Below are positions 1 through 8,191 of a stretch of 64,000 nt of DNA, one piece after another. Origin of the DNA: an uncultured Eggerthellaceae bacterium (GTDB taxonomy: Bacteria > Actinomycetota > Coriobacteriia > Coriobacteriales > Eggerthellaceae); assembly GCA_910588095.1 (NCBI GenBank), contig CAJUQH010000005.1:48897-112896 (forward strand), in the 5' to 3' direction. The stretch's first letter is position 1. Every line of letters starts with the position of its first letter. The notes beneath the pieces are model-generated. The model did not search any database. It had not been told where the DNA came from and saw only the letters and a list, made by a program, of their open reading frames with translations. A program made the position numbers and the translations under genes.

Positions 1-54
1 CACCATGCGCACCTCGCCCTTGTCGTCTATGTGAGTAAGCTGCTGCTCGGTCAT
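1..54 (-). CDS. moaC: MoaC, cyclic pyranopterin monophosphate synthase (N-terminal fragment)
   Basis: Only the first 18 codons lie in the window; they read MTEQQLTHIDDKGEVRMV, which matches the conserved start of MoaC (QLTHI..., followed by MVDVS in the family). MoaC acts with MoaA in the first step of molybdenum-cofactor synthesis. The ATG lies one base after the moaA stop codon on the same strand, so the two are almost certainly co-transcribed and translationally coupled. The rest of the gene lies beyond the left edge. Confidence 0.85.
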   Translation of the reverse strand, partial: MTEQQLTHIDDKGEVRMV

Positions 55-55
55 G

Positions 56-1057
56 CTAGCCTCCTATTTGGCTCATGTTGCGTTCGGTGCCCACCTTGTC
101 GTGGTGCTCGTCGGGCTTCGCGCCCAGCGCCTCGTACAGCACAGCGCGCGCCCCCTCGTCGTCGCCGGCGCGCAAGGCGGCGCGCACGTCGTATTCCGTG
201 TCGCTGAACAGGCAAGGGCGTATGCGGCCCTCGGCCGTCACGCGCAGGCGGTTGCACTCGCTGCAGAAGTGGCGCGACAGCGGGCTGATGAACCCCACCG
301 TGCCCTGGGCGCCCGGGAACTCGAAGTAGCGGGCAGGCCCCCAGCCGATGGGGCGGCTCCCCCCTGCCGGGCGCAGCGGCTCCAGGCCCTGGGCCTGGGC
401 CTGCTCGTTGATGAGCTCGAACAGCTCCTCGCTGGGGATGACGTCGGCCTTGCCCCAGCCGCAGCCGTCCACGCCGCTCGCATTGCCCACGGGCATGTAC
501 TCGATGAAGCGCACGTGCAGCGGGCGGTCGATGGACAATTTCGCGAAGGCCAGGAAGTCCTGGCCCAGGCTGCGCACCGTCACCGCGTTCACCTTCACCG
601 GGTCGAACCCGGCCGCGAGCGCGGCCTCGATGCCGGCCAGCGTGTCCTCTAGCTTGCCCACGCGCGTTATCTCGCGGAACTGGGCCTCGTCAAGCGTGTC
701 CAGCGACACGTTCACGCGCGAGAGCCCCGCGCGCTTCAGGTCATCGGCCATGGCGGGCAGCAGCACGCCGTTGGTGGTCATCGAAACGTTCTCTATGCCA
801 GGGGTGGCAGTGATGGCAGACACCAGGTCGACCACGCCCTTGCGCACCAGCGGCTCGCCGCCGGTGAGCCGGATGCTCTTTATGCCGATGCTGGCAGCAA
901 CGCGCACCAGGCGCTCGATGTCCTCGATGCGCAGGATGTCGTCGTGGGCCAGCTGGCACACGCCATCCTCGGGCATGCAGTAGATGCAGCGGAAGTTGCA
1001 GCGGTCGGTCAGCGAGATGCGCAGGTAGTCGATGACCCGGCCATGGGCGTCTTTCAC
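56..1057 (-). CDS. moaA: MoaA, GTP 3',8-cyclase (radical SAM)
   Basis: Converts GTP to 3',8-cyclo-dihydro-GTP in molybdopterin synthesis. The N-terminal radical-SAM motif is CNFRCIYC, a C-terminal CSECNRLRVT...RPC motif supplies the second Fe-S cluster, and the protein ends in the Gly-Gly expected of MoaA. I chose the GTG at 1057 because GAGG sits six bases upstream and the product then begins VKDAHGRVIDYLRIS like family members; an ATG at 1093 would add 12 basic residues. It is followed by moaC and preceded by the mod transporter genes, so cofactor synthesis and molybdate uptake lie together. Confidence 0.95.
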   Translation of the reverse strand: MKDAHGRVIDYLRISLTDRCNFRCIYCMPEDGVCQLAHDDILRIEDIERLVRVAASIGIKSIRLTGGEPLVRKGVVDLVSAITATPGIENVSMTTNGVLLPAMADDLKRAGLSRVNVSLDTLDEAQFREITRVGKLEDTLAGIEAALAAGFDPVKVNAVTVRSLGQDFLAFAKLSIDRPLHVRFIEYMPVGNASGVDGCGWGKADVIPSEELFELINEQAQAQGLEPLRPAGGSRPIGWGPARYFEFPGAQGTVGFISPLSRHFCSECNRLRVTAEGRIRPCLFSDTEYDVRAALRAGDDEGARAVLYEALGAKPDEHHDKVGTERNMSQIGG

Positions 1058-1153
1058 AGGCTTCCTCAGCTTTCGTCGTCTCTTGGGCGCCATTATAGCC
1101 GACCGAGGACAATATGCCTAGCGAGCAACGCCGCCCGCGCAGCCTACCAGCCC

Positions 1154-2266
1154 CTACCGGCACACCAGGTAGATGCGCTCCTCGGGCAGGCGCACCCACA
1201 GCTCGTCGCCCACCTTTGGCAGCGCGCCTTCCGGGGCGTCCACCAGGCTCACGCGCCAGAACAGGTGCTGGTGCAGGTACTTCATCTCGTCATCGGTGCG
1301 CTGCACCGTGGGCACTTCGCGCTCGTCGCGGTCGACGAACCCCAGCAGCACCGTGCGCTCGAAGCGCGAGTCGCTCACCCGGTCCACCCGCACGCGGAAG
1401 CAGTTGGGCCCAGGGCCCTCCGCGCGCTCGATGAAGCGCGCCCGCACGCCGAAGGTCAGCACATCGCGAGGCACCGGCCCTGCGCAGGACACGGCGACGC
1501 CCCACTTGGGCAGCCACACATGGCGATCGTCCACATAAGTGGCCGGCGTGGCGTTCTTGCAGCCCGACAGCTTCAGGCCCGCGGTGGACTGCGGGCTGTC
1601 CACCAGCTGGCGCCCCGTGGCCGCTTCCATGATGCGGCCGCCCTCCACCACTGCTATGCGGTCGCAGAAGCGCAGCGCCTCGTCGATGTCATGGCTGACA
1701 TAGAGGATTGTGCCCTGGTAGGCATCGAACAGGCTCACCAGGTTCTGCTCGAGCACGCCCTTCAAATGCGCATCCAGCGCGCTGAACGGCTCGTCCAGCA
1801 TCAGGATGCCCGGCCGCGCCGCCAGCATGCGCGCCAACGCCACGCGCTGCTGCTGCCCGCCCGAGAGCTGGGCCGGGTAGCGCGCCTCGAAGCCCTCCAG
1901 CCCGAAGCGCTTCAGCTCGCCGGCCACGATGGCCGCGCGCTCGTCCTTGGGCACCTCGCGCCCGATGCCCGCCGCCACGTTCTGCTCGACGGTCATGTTG
2001 GGGAACAGCATGTAGCTCTGGAACAGCAGCGCGGTCTTGCGCTCTTGGGGCGAGAGGTCGATGCCCTGATCGGAGTCGAAGAACACGCGGCCGCCCACCA
2101 CGATGCGCCCCTCGTCGGGGCGCTCGATGCCCGCAATGCAGCGCAGGGTCAGGCTCTTGCCGCAGCCCGACGCGCCCAGGAAGCCCAGCGTCTCGTCGCC
2201 GGCCTCGAACGCCACGTCCAGCGTGAACCCGCGGAAGCGCTTGGTTATGGCCACCTCGAGGCTCAT
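1154..2266 (-). CDS. modC: Molybdate ABC transporter, ATP-binding protein ModC
   Basis: ATPase of the molybdate (or tungstate) importer, 370 residues. Walker A GASGCGKS is at about residues 31-38, the signature is LSGGQQQR and Walker B is ILMLDEPF. The C-terminal 130 residues after the nucleotide-binding domain are the regulatory or TOBE-like part. The ATG overlaps the modB stop codon as ATGA, indicating translational coupling in a modA-modB-modC operon. Specificity for molybdate is inferred from ModA and the moa neighbours; tungstate cannot be excluded. Confidence 0.92.
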   Translation of the reverse strand: MSLEVAITKRFRGFTLDVAFEAGDETLGFLGASGCGKSLTLRCIAGIERPDEGRIVVGGRVFFDSDQGIDLSPQERKTALLFQSYMLFPNMTVEQNVAAGIGREVPKDERAAIVAGELKRFGLEGFEARYPAQLSGGQQQRVALARMLAARPGILMLDEPFSALDAHLKGVLEQNLVSLFDAYQGTILYVSHDIDEALRFCDRIAVVEGGRIMEAATGRQLVDSPQSTAGLKLSGCKNATPATYVDDRHVWLPKWGVAVSCAGPVPRDVLTFGVRARFIERAEGPGPNCFRVRVDRVSDSRFERTVLLGFVDRDEREVPTVQRTDDEMKYLHQHLFWRVSLVDAPEGALPKVGDELWVRLPEERIYLVCR

Positions 2267-3792
2267 CGCGCGCCCCCTTCCCCAGCCTCGGCCGCTGCCA
2301 CGCCCGCCTCGAGCGCCGCATCGCCGCGCAGGCGCTTGCGGCGGCTGCGGCCCGAAGCCGGCCCGTCGTCGGCCACCGGGCGGCGGTACTTGGTGGTGCG
2401 GCGGCTCCACAGGTTGATGAACAGGATGACCACGAAGCTGAACATGATGATGACGATGGTCCAGAACACGGCCACGTCGGTGTTGCCGTTCATCCACTCG
2501 AAGTAGATGGCTATGGGTATGGTGCGCGTCACGCCCGCGTAGTTGCCCGCCAGGAACAGCGTGGCGCCGAACTCGCCGAGCGCCCGGGCGAAGGCCAGCA
2601 CCGTGCCCGCAGCGATGGACGACCACGACAGCGGCAGCATGATGCGGAAGAATATGCGCGGGTCGCTCCACCCCAGCGTGCGGGCGGCATCGAGCATGTT
2701 GGGATCCAGGTTCTCGAAGGCCCCGCGCGCGCTGCGGTACATGAGCGGAAACGCCACGATGACCGCGGCGATGACCGTGGCCTGCCAGCTGAACACCAGC
2801 GGGAAGCCCACGTCGATGAACCACTGCCCGAGCGCCGTGGAGCGCCCGAAGGCCAGCAGCAGCAGGAAGCCGCACACCGTGGGCGGCAGCACCATGGGTA
2901 TGGTGAAGATGGAATCGAAGGCGTCCTGCGCGCGCGACGGCAAGCGCAGCGTGAAGTACGCGGCAGCCAGTCCCAGCACGAATATGAGCACGATGGCCAG
3001 CCCCGTGGTGCGCAGCGTCACCCACAGCGGGCTGTAGTCCATGTCGGCCAGGAACGCGGCCAGCCACTCCAGCCCCGTGGCCTCGCCCTGGATGGCCACG
3101 GCGTGCGGGTCGACGATGCGCCCGAAGTCGGCATGGGCCAGCTGGACGTGGGCCGAGTGCGAAGGCGCGGTCACGTCGCCGCCATCTTCGCCGATGACGC
3201 ACGTATAGTAGCGGCCTTCCTGCAACGCCATGTCGAAGCGGAACTCGACGCCGCCCGCCCGGTAGCGCTGATCGCTCGTGAAGCGCCAGTCAGCCACGGC
3301 CTCGAGCCGCGCCGAGCCCTTGGCGGCCGCGGAATCGAGCGCCACCAGGTAGCGCTGGAGCAGCTGCTGGTCGGCTGCGCTGGCCAGGTCGATGCGGAAG
3401 GCGCTGGCCGTGGCGGCAGGCACGTAGACCACCGCCATGCTGCCCGTGGACACCACGGCCAGGTTGTCCGGCTCGGTGCCCACGTAGTAGTTGTAGCCCT
3501 GATAGGCGCCATCCACCGCGCGGTTCGAGCCCGACTGCGAGCGCGTGAAGTCGGCCACGGCGAAGCGGCAGCCCTCTATGAGGGCGGCATCGCCCGCAGC
3601 CGACACCTCCACGCCGTCGTCATCCTGCGGGGTGCGCTCGATGGCCTGGCTGCCCGAGGCGCTGACCGGCGCGATGGGCACCGCCGGCTCGTCGACGCTG
3701 CCCAGGCTGTCATCGGCCCAGCAGAGCGAAGGGGCCACGCAGCTAGCCGCCAGCAGGCATGCGACCACCGCCTGTGCGAGCTTCGCTCCCAT
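2263..3792 (-). CDS. modB: Molybdate ABC transporter permease ModB with a large N-terminal extracytoplasmic domain
   Basis: Membrane subunit of the mod importer. The permease core occupies roughly residues 255-465, with five or six hydrophobic segments and the EAA-type loop DAARTLGWSDPRIFFRIMLP near 368-387. Unlike ordinary ModB (about 230 residues), the protein has 509: a signal-like hydrophobic segment (residues 5-25), then about 220 residues of soluble, beta-rich-looking sequence before the first permease helix. The extra domain is probably outside the membrane; I do not recognise its fold. The C-terminus is a basic/Ala-rich tail. It overlaps modC by four bases. Confidence 0.88.
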   Translation of the reverse strand: MGAKLAQAVVACLLAASCVAPSLCWADDSLGSVDEPAVPIAPVSASGSQAIERTPQDDDGVEVSAAGDAALIEGCRFAVADFTRSQSGSNRAVDGAYQGYNYYVGTEPDNLAVVSTGSMAVVYVPAATASAFRIDLASAADQQLLQRYLVALDSAAAKGSARLEAVADWRFTSDQRYRAGGVEFRFDMALQEGRYYTCVIGEDGGDVTAPSHSAHVQLAHADFGRIVDPHAVAIQGEATGLEWLAAFLADMDYSPLWVTLRTTGLAIVLIFVLGLAAAYFTLRLPSRAQDAFDSIFTIPMVLPPTVCGFLLLLAFGRSTALGQWFIDVGFPLVFSWQATVIAAVIVAFPLMYRSARGAFENLDPNMLDAARTLGWSDPRIFFRIMLPLSWSSIAAGTVLAFARALGEFGATLFLAGNYAGVTRTIPIAIYFEWMNGNTDVAVFWTIVIIMFSFVVILFINLWSRRTTKYRRPVADDGPASGRSRRKRLRGDAALEAGVAAAEAGEGGAR

Positions 3793-3838
3793 GGGTCCCC
3801 TTCCCCCTCGTCCTATCCTCGGATGAAGATGATAGCGC

Positions 3839-4711
3839 TTATTCCGAAAGTTCGAAGCCCCACTTCTGCCATATCTTCTGGGCATCGGGATCGGTCAGGC
3901 ACCACTCCATGAAGTCGGCAGCGGCCTGGGCGTTCTCGGAACCTGCGCACACGGCGCCCGGGTACACGATGGGCTTATGGGTGTCATCCGGTATGATGCC
4001 CACGTTCTTCACGCCACCGAAGCGGAACACGTCGGAGCTGTAGACGATGGCCAGGTCGACGTCGCCGTTCTCGGCCTGCTTGCACACGTTGCCCACCGAG
4101 GTCTGCAGGATGGGGGTTATGCCCGTGTAGGTGCCACCCTTGCCGGTTATGGCCGCGCCCGTCTTGCCTGCATCGGCCGCGGGAGGCTCGTACAGCCCCA
4201 CCGTGGAGAGCGCCTGCGCCGCATAGGTGCCCGCCGGCACCGAATCGTCGCCCACGCAAAGGCTATAGGCGCTGCCCTTCAGGTCGTCGAGCGTGACGTC
4301 CTGCAACGTCGAGTCTTCCTTGGACACGAACACCAGCTCGTTTGTGAACATGTCGGCGCGCGTGGCCTCGTCGACGTAGCCCTCGGCTACGGCGTCATCC
4401 ATCGTGCCCTTCGAAGCGGTCACCAACAGGTCGGCGTAGCTGCCAGCGGCCAGCATCTCGTTGAGCTCGCCAGAGCCCTTGTACTGGGTGTCAGCGAAGG
4501 TGATTCCGGGATTCTGGCTCGTGTAGAGCTCCTGGGCCTCGTCAAGGGCCTTCGAAAGCGAGTTGGCCGCGAACACCTGCAGCTCCACCGCAGGCTGCCC
4601 ATCGGCTGCGCCCGAGCCGCCTTGCGGCTGGCCGCCCGCGCAGCCTGTCAGAGCCAGCACGCCTGCCAGGGCACATGCCGCAGCCCCGGCTACCATAGCC
4701 TTCTTCATCAT
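3839..4711 (-). CDS. modA: Molybdate-binding lipoprotein ModA
   Basis: Extracellular solute receptor of the mod importer, 290 residues. It starts MMKKAMVAGAAAC and has a lipobox ending LTGC, so it is a lipoprotein, consistent with lgt in this window. Family features include AANSLSKALDE at the start of the mature protein, GSGELNEMLAAGSYADLLVTAS and DLAIVYSSDV. The start at 4711 is supported by AAGGAGG eight bases upstream. The gene lies 46 bases ahead of modB and is the first gene behind a well-formed promoter with two overlapping palindromic operators, so the whole operon is probably repressible. Confidence 0.93.
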   Translation of the reverse strand: MMKKAMVAGAAACALAGVLALTGCAGGQPQGGSGAADGQPAVELQVFAANSLSKALDEAQELYTSQNPGITFADTQYKGSGELNEMLAAGSYADLLVTASKGTMDDAVAEGYVDEATRADMFTNELVFVSKEDSTLQDVTLDDLKGSAYSLCVGDDSVPAGTYAAQALSTVGLYEPPAADAGKTGAAITGKGGTYTGITPILQTSVGNVCKQAENGDVDLAIVYSSDVFRFGGVKNVGIIPDDTHKPIVYPGAVCAGSENAQAAADFMEWCLTDPDAQKIWQKWGFELSE

Positions 4712-4776
4712 GGGAGGTTCCTCCTTCTGCGATATCCCCTTCGAAGCCCGCCGCATCTCTCTTGAGGCTGCTCCGT

Positions 4777-4817
4777 ATTATCCTCTTATGAGGATAATGA
4801 TAGCAGGATATTATCCT
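4777..4817. promoter_or_regulatory. Twin palindromic operator of the mod operon
   Basis: Two perfect inverted repeats share the half-site GGATAAT/ATTATCC. Site 1 (4777-4798) has 9-base arms ATTATCCTC and GAGGATAAT around TTAT and lies at the expected transcription start. Site 2 (4805-4817), AGGATATTATCCT, covers the -10 box. A bound repressor would block the promoter directly. The sequence does not look like the E. coli ModE site; the regulator is unknown and no regulator gene is adjacent. Confidence 0.7.
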
Positions 4818-4836
4818 TGGTCGAATATAATGTCAA
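4808..4836 (-). promoter_or_regulatory. modA promoter
   Basis: On the minus strand TTGACA (4836-4831) is followed after exactly 17 bases by TAATAT (4813-4808). This is close to a consensus housekeeping promoter and would start transcription near 4800, about 90 bases ahead of the modA ATG. Confidence 0.75.
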
Positions 4837-4851
4837 CCCTCCCCTGAGAGG

Positions 4852-4877
4852 AAAGGGCGGCCCGTAGGCCGCCCCTT
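4852..4877 (-). terminator. Terminator downstream of the AGCS gene
   Basis: Hairpin GGGCGGCC-CGTA-GGCCGCCC (4855-4874), followed on the minus strand by TTTCC. It lies 25 bases past the transporter stop and ahead of the modA promoter. The T-tract is short. Confidence 0.6.
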
Positions 4878-4901
4878 CGCATGATGATGCAGCGCCAACG
4901 G

Positions 4902-6416
4902 CTACTTCAGGCCCGCGGTCTCGATATCGATGGCCTCGTCGAGGTACTCCTTCATCGGGTCGCGCCCGAAGTCCTCCACCTGCTCCACATGCCAGCACTC
5001 GGTCTTCGGCAGGCCCTCGATCTCGTCGGCGACGAACACCGGGTCGATGCCGGCCTTGCGCTGGGCCGTGTAGTTGTCCAGGGCCTTCAGCGCCCACTTG
5101 CCCAGCAGCAGGATGGCCACCAGGTTGATGATGGCCATGAAGCCCATGAATATGTCGGCCAGGTTCCACGCCAGGTCGAAGCTGTTCAGGCAGCCGTACA
5201 GGATGGCCGCCAGGCACGCCACGCGGAACACCAGCAGCAGCACCTTGTTGTTCTTGATGAAGCGCAGGTTGCTCTCGGCGTAGAAGTAGTTGCCGATGAG
5301 GCTCGAGAACGCGAAGGCGAAGATGGCGAACGTGATGAAGTGGATGCCGAACTCGCCCACCGAGTTGTTCACGGCCATCTGCACCAGCGGCATGCCGTTG
5401 AGGGCCTGGGCCGCTTCGGGATTCTGCACGTAGAAGATGAGCACCATCATGGCCGAGCACGTGCAGATGAGCAGCGTGTCGATGTACACCGAAAGGCTCT
5501 GCACCAGGCCCTGCTTGCAGGGGTGGCTCACGCTGGCGGTAGCGGCGGCGTTCGGCGCCGAGCCCATGCCCGCCTCGTTGGAGAACAGGCCGCGCTTGAT
5601 GCCCAGCATGATGACCGACCCGGCGAAGCCGCCGGCGATGGCCTGGAAGTCAAAGGCCGATGCGATGATGAGCGCGAAAACAGCCGGGATCTCACCCAAG
5701 TTCGACAGCGTGGTCCACACAGCCAGCGCGATGTAGGCGATGGCCATGATGGGCACCACGATGGACGTGATGATGGAGATGCGCTTCGCGCCGCCGAAGA
5801 TGACGAACGCAGTGAACACGATGGTGACGATGCCCACGCCGATGGCCACGCCGTTGGTGGCGTAGTCGGGGATGTAGTACTCAAGCGCCGAGGTCATGTT
5901 GTAGGCCTGCAGCCCGTTGAACCCGAAGGCGAAGCACAGGATGAGCGCCACGGCGAACACGATGCCCAGCCAGCGCTTGCCCAGGCCCTGCTGGATGTAG
6001 TAGGCCGGGCCGCCACGGAACTCGCCGTCGCCCGCGCGCACCTTGAATATCTGCGCCAGGGTGGACTCGACGAACGCCGAAGCCGCGCCCACGATGGACA
6101 TGACCCACATCCAGAACACCGCGCCCGGGCCGCCAGTGGCGATGGCCGTGGCGATGCCGGCGATGTTGCCCGTGCCCACGCGGCTGGCGGTGGACACCAT
6201 GAGCGCCTGGAACGACGAGATGGACCGCTCGCCCGGCACGTGCTTCTTCTCGAGCAGCTGGGTGAACATGTCCTTGATGTAGCGTATCTGCACGAACTTG
6301 GTGCGGAACGAGAACCAGATGCCGACGATCACCAGCAGTATCACCAATATATAGGTGTACATGAAGCCGTCTATCTCGCCCGTGACCGCAACGAGCCAAT
6401 CGTTCATGTTATCCAT
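4902..6416 (-). CDS. AGCS family alanine/glycine:sodium symporter
   Basis: Polytopic amino-acid/cation symporter of 504 residues (alanine:glycine cation symporter family, AlsT/DagA-like), with about ten hydrophobic segments. Characteristic stretches are ALMVSTASRVGTGNIAG, GPGAVFWMWV, EFRGGPAYYIQQGLG and GLFSNEAGMGSAPNAAA. It probably imports alanine, glycine or a related small amino acid. AAAAGGAGGGG lies just before the ATG at 6416. It is separated from modA by a terminator and from fabH by a short spacer, so it appears to be a single-gene unit. The substrate cannot be read from the sequence. Confidence 0.9.
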   Translation of the reverse strand: MDNMNDWLVAVTGEIDGFMYTYILVILLVIVGIWFSFRTKFVQIRYIKDMFTQLLEKKHVPGERSISSFQALMVSTASRVGTGNIAGIATAIATGGPGAVFWMWVMSIVGAASAFVESTLAQIFKVRAGDGEFRGGPAYYIQQGLGKRWLGIVFAVALILCFAFGFNGLQAYNMTSALEYYIPDYATNGVAIGVGIVTIVFTAFVIFGGAKRISIITSIVVPIMAIAYIALAVWTTLSNLGEIPAVFALIIASAFDFQAIAGGFAGSVIMLGIKRGLFSNEAGMGSAPNAAATASVSHPCKQGLVQSLSVYIDTLLICTCSAMMVLIFYVQNPEAAQALNGMPLVQMAVNNSVGEFGIHFITFAIFAFAFSSLIGNYFYAESNLRFIKNNKVLLLVFRVACLAAILYGCLNSFDLAWNLADIFMGFMAIINLVAILLLGKWALKALDNYTAQRKAGIDPVFVADEIEGLPKTECWHVEQVEDFGRDPMKEYLDEAIDIETAGLK

Positions 6417-6494
6417 GAACCCCTCCTTTTCCTCTCCCCCTCTATAGGGCTAAAGCAAGCCCATTATACGCGATTGCGCGCGGAAGGCGCCGCA

Positions 6495-7646
6495 TCAGGC
6501 CCGGTAGAGCAAGGCTCCTGCGGTCAGGCCGCCGCCAAAGCCCACGAGCATGACCGCATCGCCCGGCTCGATGCGGCCGCCTTGGTACGCATCGGCAAGG
6601 GCCATGAGCACGCTCGACGCGCTCGTGTTGCCCACCGACGCCAGCGACACCTGGAAGCGGTCGAGCCCGATGCCCAGCTTCTTGGCCGCGTACTTGATGA
6701 TGCGCTCGTTGGCCTGGTGCGGCACGATGCACTTCACCTCGTCGATGCCCATGCCCGCGCGGTCGAGCACGGCAAGGGCCGCCTCCGCCATGGCATTGGA
6801 GGCGAACTTGAACACCGCCTGGCCCTGCATGTTTATGTAGGGGTTGAGCGCGCCCTCGTAGCCTTCGGGGCAGGCCTCGGGCGCATCGAGCGCCGCTGCC
6901 GTGCCGTCGTTGAGCGTGGCTGCGGCCACCGAGTGCTCGCCTGCGGCCTCGATGGCGCCGCCGAACGGGAACGTGGTCATGTCGAAGGCGTTGGCCACGG
7001 TCAGCACGCCTTCCGGGTCGTCGGTGTTCTTCAGGAAGCTGCTCAGCACGCCCGGCTCGTCCTCGCGCCAATCCAGCACCACGGCGCCCGCGCCGTCGCC
7101 GAACAGCACGCAGGTGGCGCGGTCGGTCCAGTCCACCAGGCGCGTCAGGCGCTCGGCGCCCACCACCAGGGCGCGACGCATGGGGTTGCTGCGCGGCGGG
7201 CGCCCCTCGGCCGCGGCGGCACGCTGATCGATGGCCGACATCTCCAGCATCTGCGTGACCACCTCCATGCCGTAGACGCAGCCCGCGCAGGCGGCATTCA
7301 CATCGAAGGCCACGGCGTTGGGAAGCCCGAGCGCGGCCTTGATCATGGCCGCCTGCGAAGGCACCACCGTGTCGCCCGAAATGGTCATGCATACCACCAG
7401 GTCGATGCTGGTCGGATCGACGGCCCCTTCTGCCTCCCGCCAGCCGCCCGCCTCGGTGCCCAGGGCCCGCCGGGCCGCCGTCGCGCCCAGGTCGGTGGCG
7501 GTCTCGCCCACGGCCACGCGCCGCTCGCGGATGCCGGTGCGGGTGACTATCCACTCGTCGCTGGTGTCCACCAAGCCCGCCAGCTCATCGTTGGTGACCA
7601 CGCGCTCGGGCAAGGCCTTCCCGCAGCCTATTATCTTGCACCCCAT
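6495..7646 (-). CDS. fabH: Beta-ketoacyl-ACP synthase III (FabH)
   Basis: Starts fatty-acid synthesis by condensing an acyl-CoA primer with malonyl-ACP. The catalytic triad is visible: Cys120 in NAACAG, His310 in VPHQANER and Asn340 in VGNTSAS. With 383 residues it is longer than the usual 310-330; the additions are near 63-80, 136-155 and 195-265. The ATG at 7646 begins MGCKIIGCGKALPERVV, as in the family. It is transcribed away from acpP and the rest of the cluster, so the 125-base interval holds divergent promoters, which I could not place with confidence. Confidence 0.94.
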   Translation of the reverse strand: MGCKIIGCGKALPERVVTNDELAGLVDTSDEWIVTRTGIRERRVAVGETATDLGATAARRALGTEAGGWREAEGAVDPTSIDLVVCMTISGDTVVPSQAAMIKAALGLPNAVAFDVNAACAGCVYGMEVVTQMLEMSAIDQRAAAAEGRPPRSNPMRRALVVGAERLTRLVDWTDRATCVLFGDGAGAVVLDWREDEPGVLSSFLKNTDDPEGVLTVANAFDMTTFPFGGAIEAAGEHSVAAATLNDGTAAALDAPEACPEGYEGALNPYINMQGQAVFKFASNAMAEAALAVLDRAGMGIDEVKCIVPHQANERIIKYAAKKLGIGLDRFQVSLASVGNTSASSVLMALADAYQGGRIEPGDAVMLVGFGGGLTAGALLYRA

Positions 7647-7771
7647 GGGCAGCCCCTTCCGCCTGCTGCACGGCAAACTTCCCGCGCCATTCCCTCCGGT
7701 TTCTGCCATAATATCAAATACTCCGCCAGCAAAGCGGTTCCACCAATGGGGGCTATCAGAAAGGAAACGCC

Positions 7772-7993
7772 ATGGCTACCATCGATATCATCCGCGAAGT
7801 GCTCGTCGAGAACCTCGACCTCGACGCCGACGCTGTCACCGAAGACGCCACCCTCGAGAGCCTGGGCGTTGACTCCCTCGACATGGTCGAGCTCATCTGC
7901 GACATCGAGGAGAAGTGCGACATCGACTTCGGCGAGCCCGAGGGCATCACCACCGTCGGCGGCATCGTCGAGCACATCGACTCGCTGTCCTAG
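7772..7993 (+). CDS. acpP: Acyl carrier protein
   Basis: Acidic 73-residue carrier protein; Ser35 in the motif GVDSLDMVEL is the phosphopantetheine attachment site. It carries growing acyl chains between the Fab enzymes encoded downstream. AAAGGA lies six bases ahead of the ATG. It is the first gene of the plus-strand fab cluster, but a 198-base gap with a hairpin separates it from fabK, which would allow higher acpP expression than for the enzymes. Confidence 0.96.
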   Translation: MATIDIIREVLVENLDLDADAVTEDATLESLGVDSLDMVELICDIEEKCDIDFGEPEGITTVGGIVEHIDSLS

Positions 7994-8043
7994 CGCCGCC
8001 CGAGGGCACGCGCCCTCCCGTGACGTTACGCGCGAACCTACAG

Positions 8044-8078
8044 CGGCCCGAGCCAGCTTTCGAAGCGCGCTCGGGCTG
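8044..8078 (+). terminator. Hairpin between acpP and fabK (possible partial terminator)
   Basis: Inverted repeat GCCCGAGC (8046-8053) and GCTCGGGC (8069-8076), extended by G-T and C-G pairs. No clear T-run follows, so it may be an attenuator or an mRNA-processing structure rather than a full terminator. The rest of the 7994-8191 gap shows nothing else recognisable apart from the fabK leader. Confidence 0.4.
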
Positions 8079-8191
8079 CTCCTTTATAGGGGGCATGAGG
8101 GGCGACAGGCGGCCTGCGCGGCTGCCCGACCGAAGAAGGGCCCCGCACCCCCCGAGCAACGGAACTACCAGGGAACAGAAGAAGGAACATC

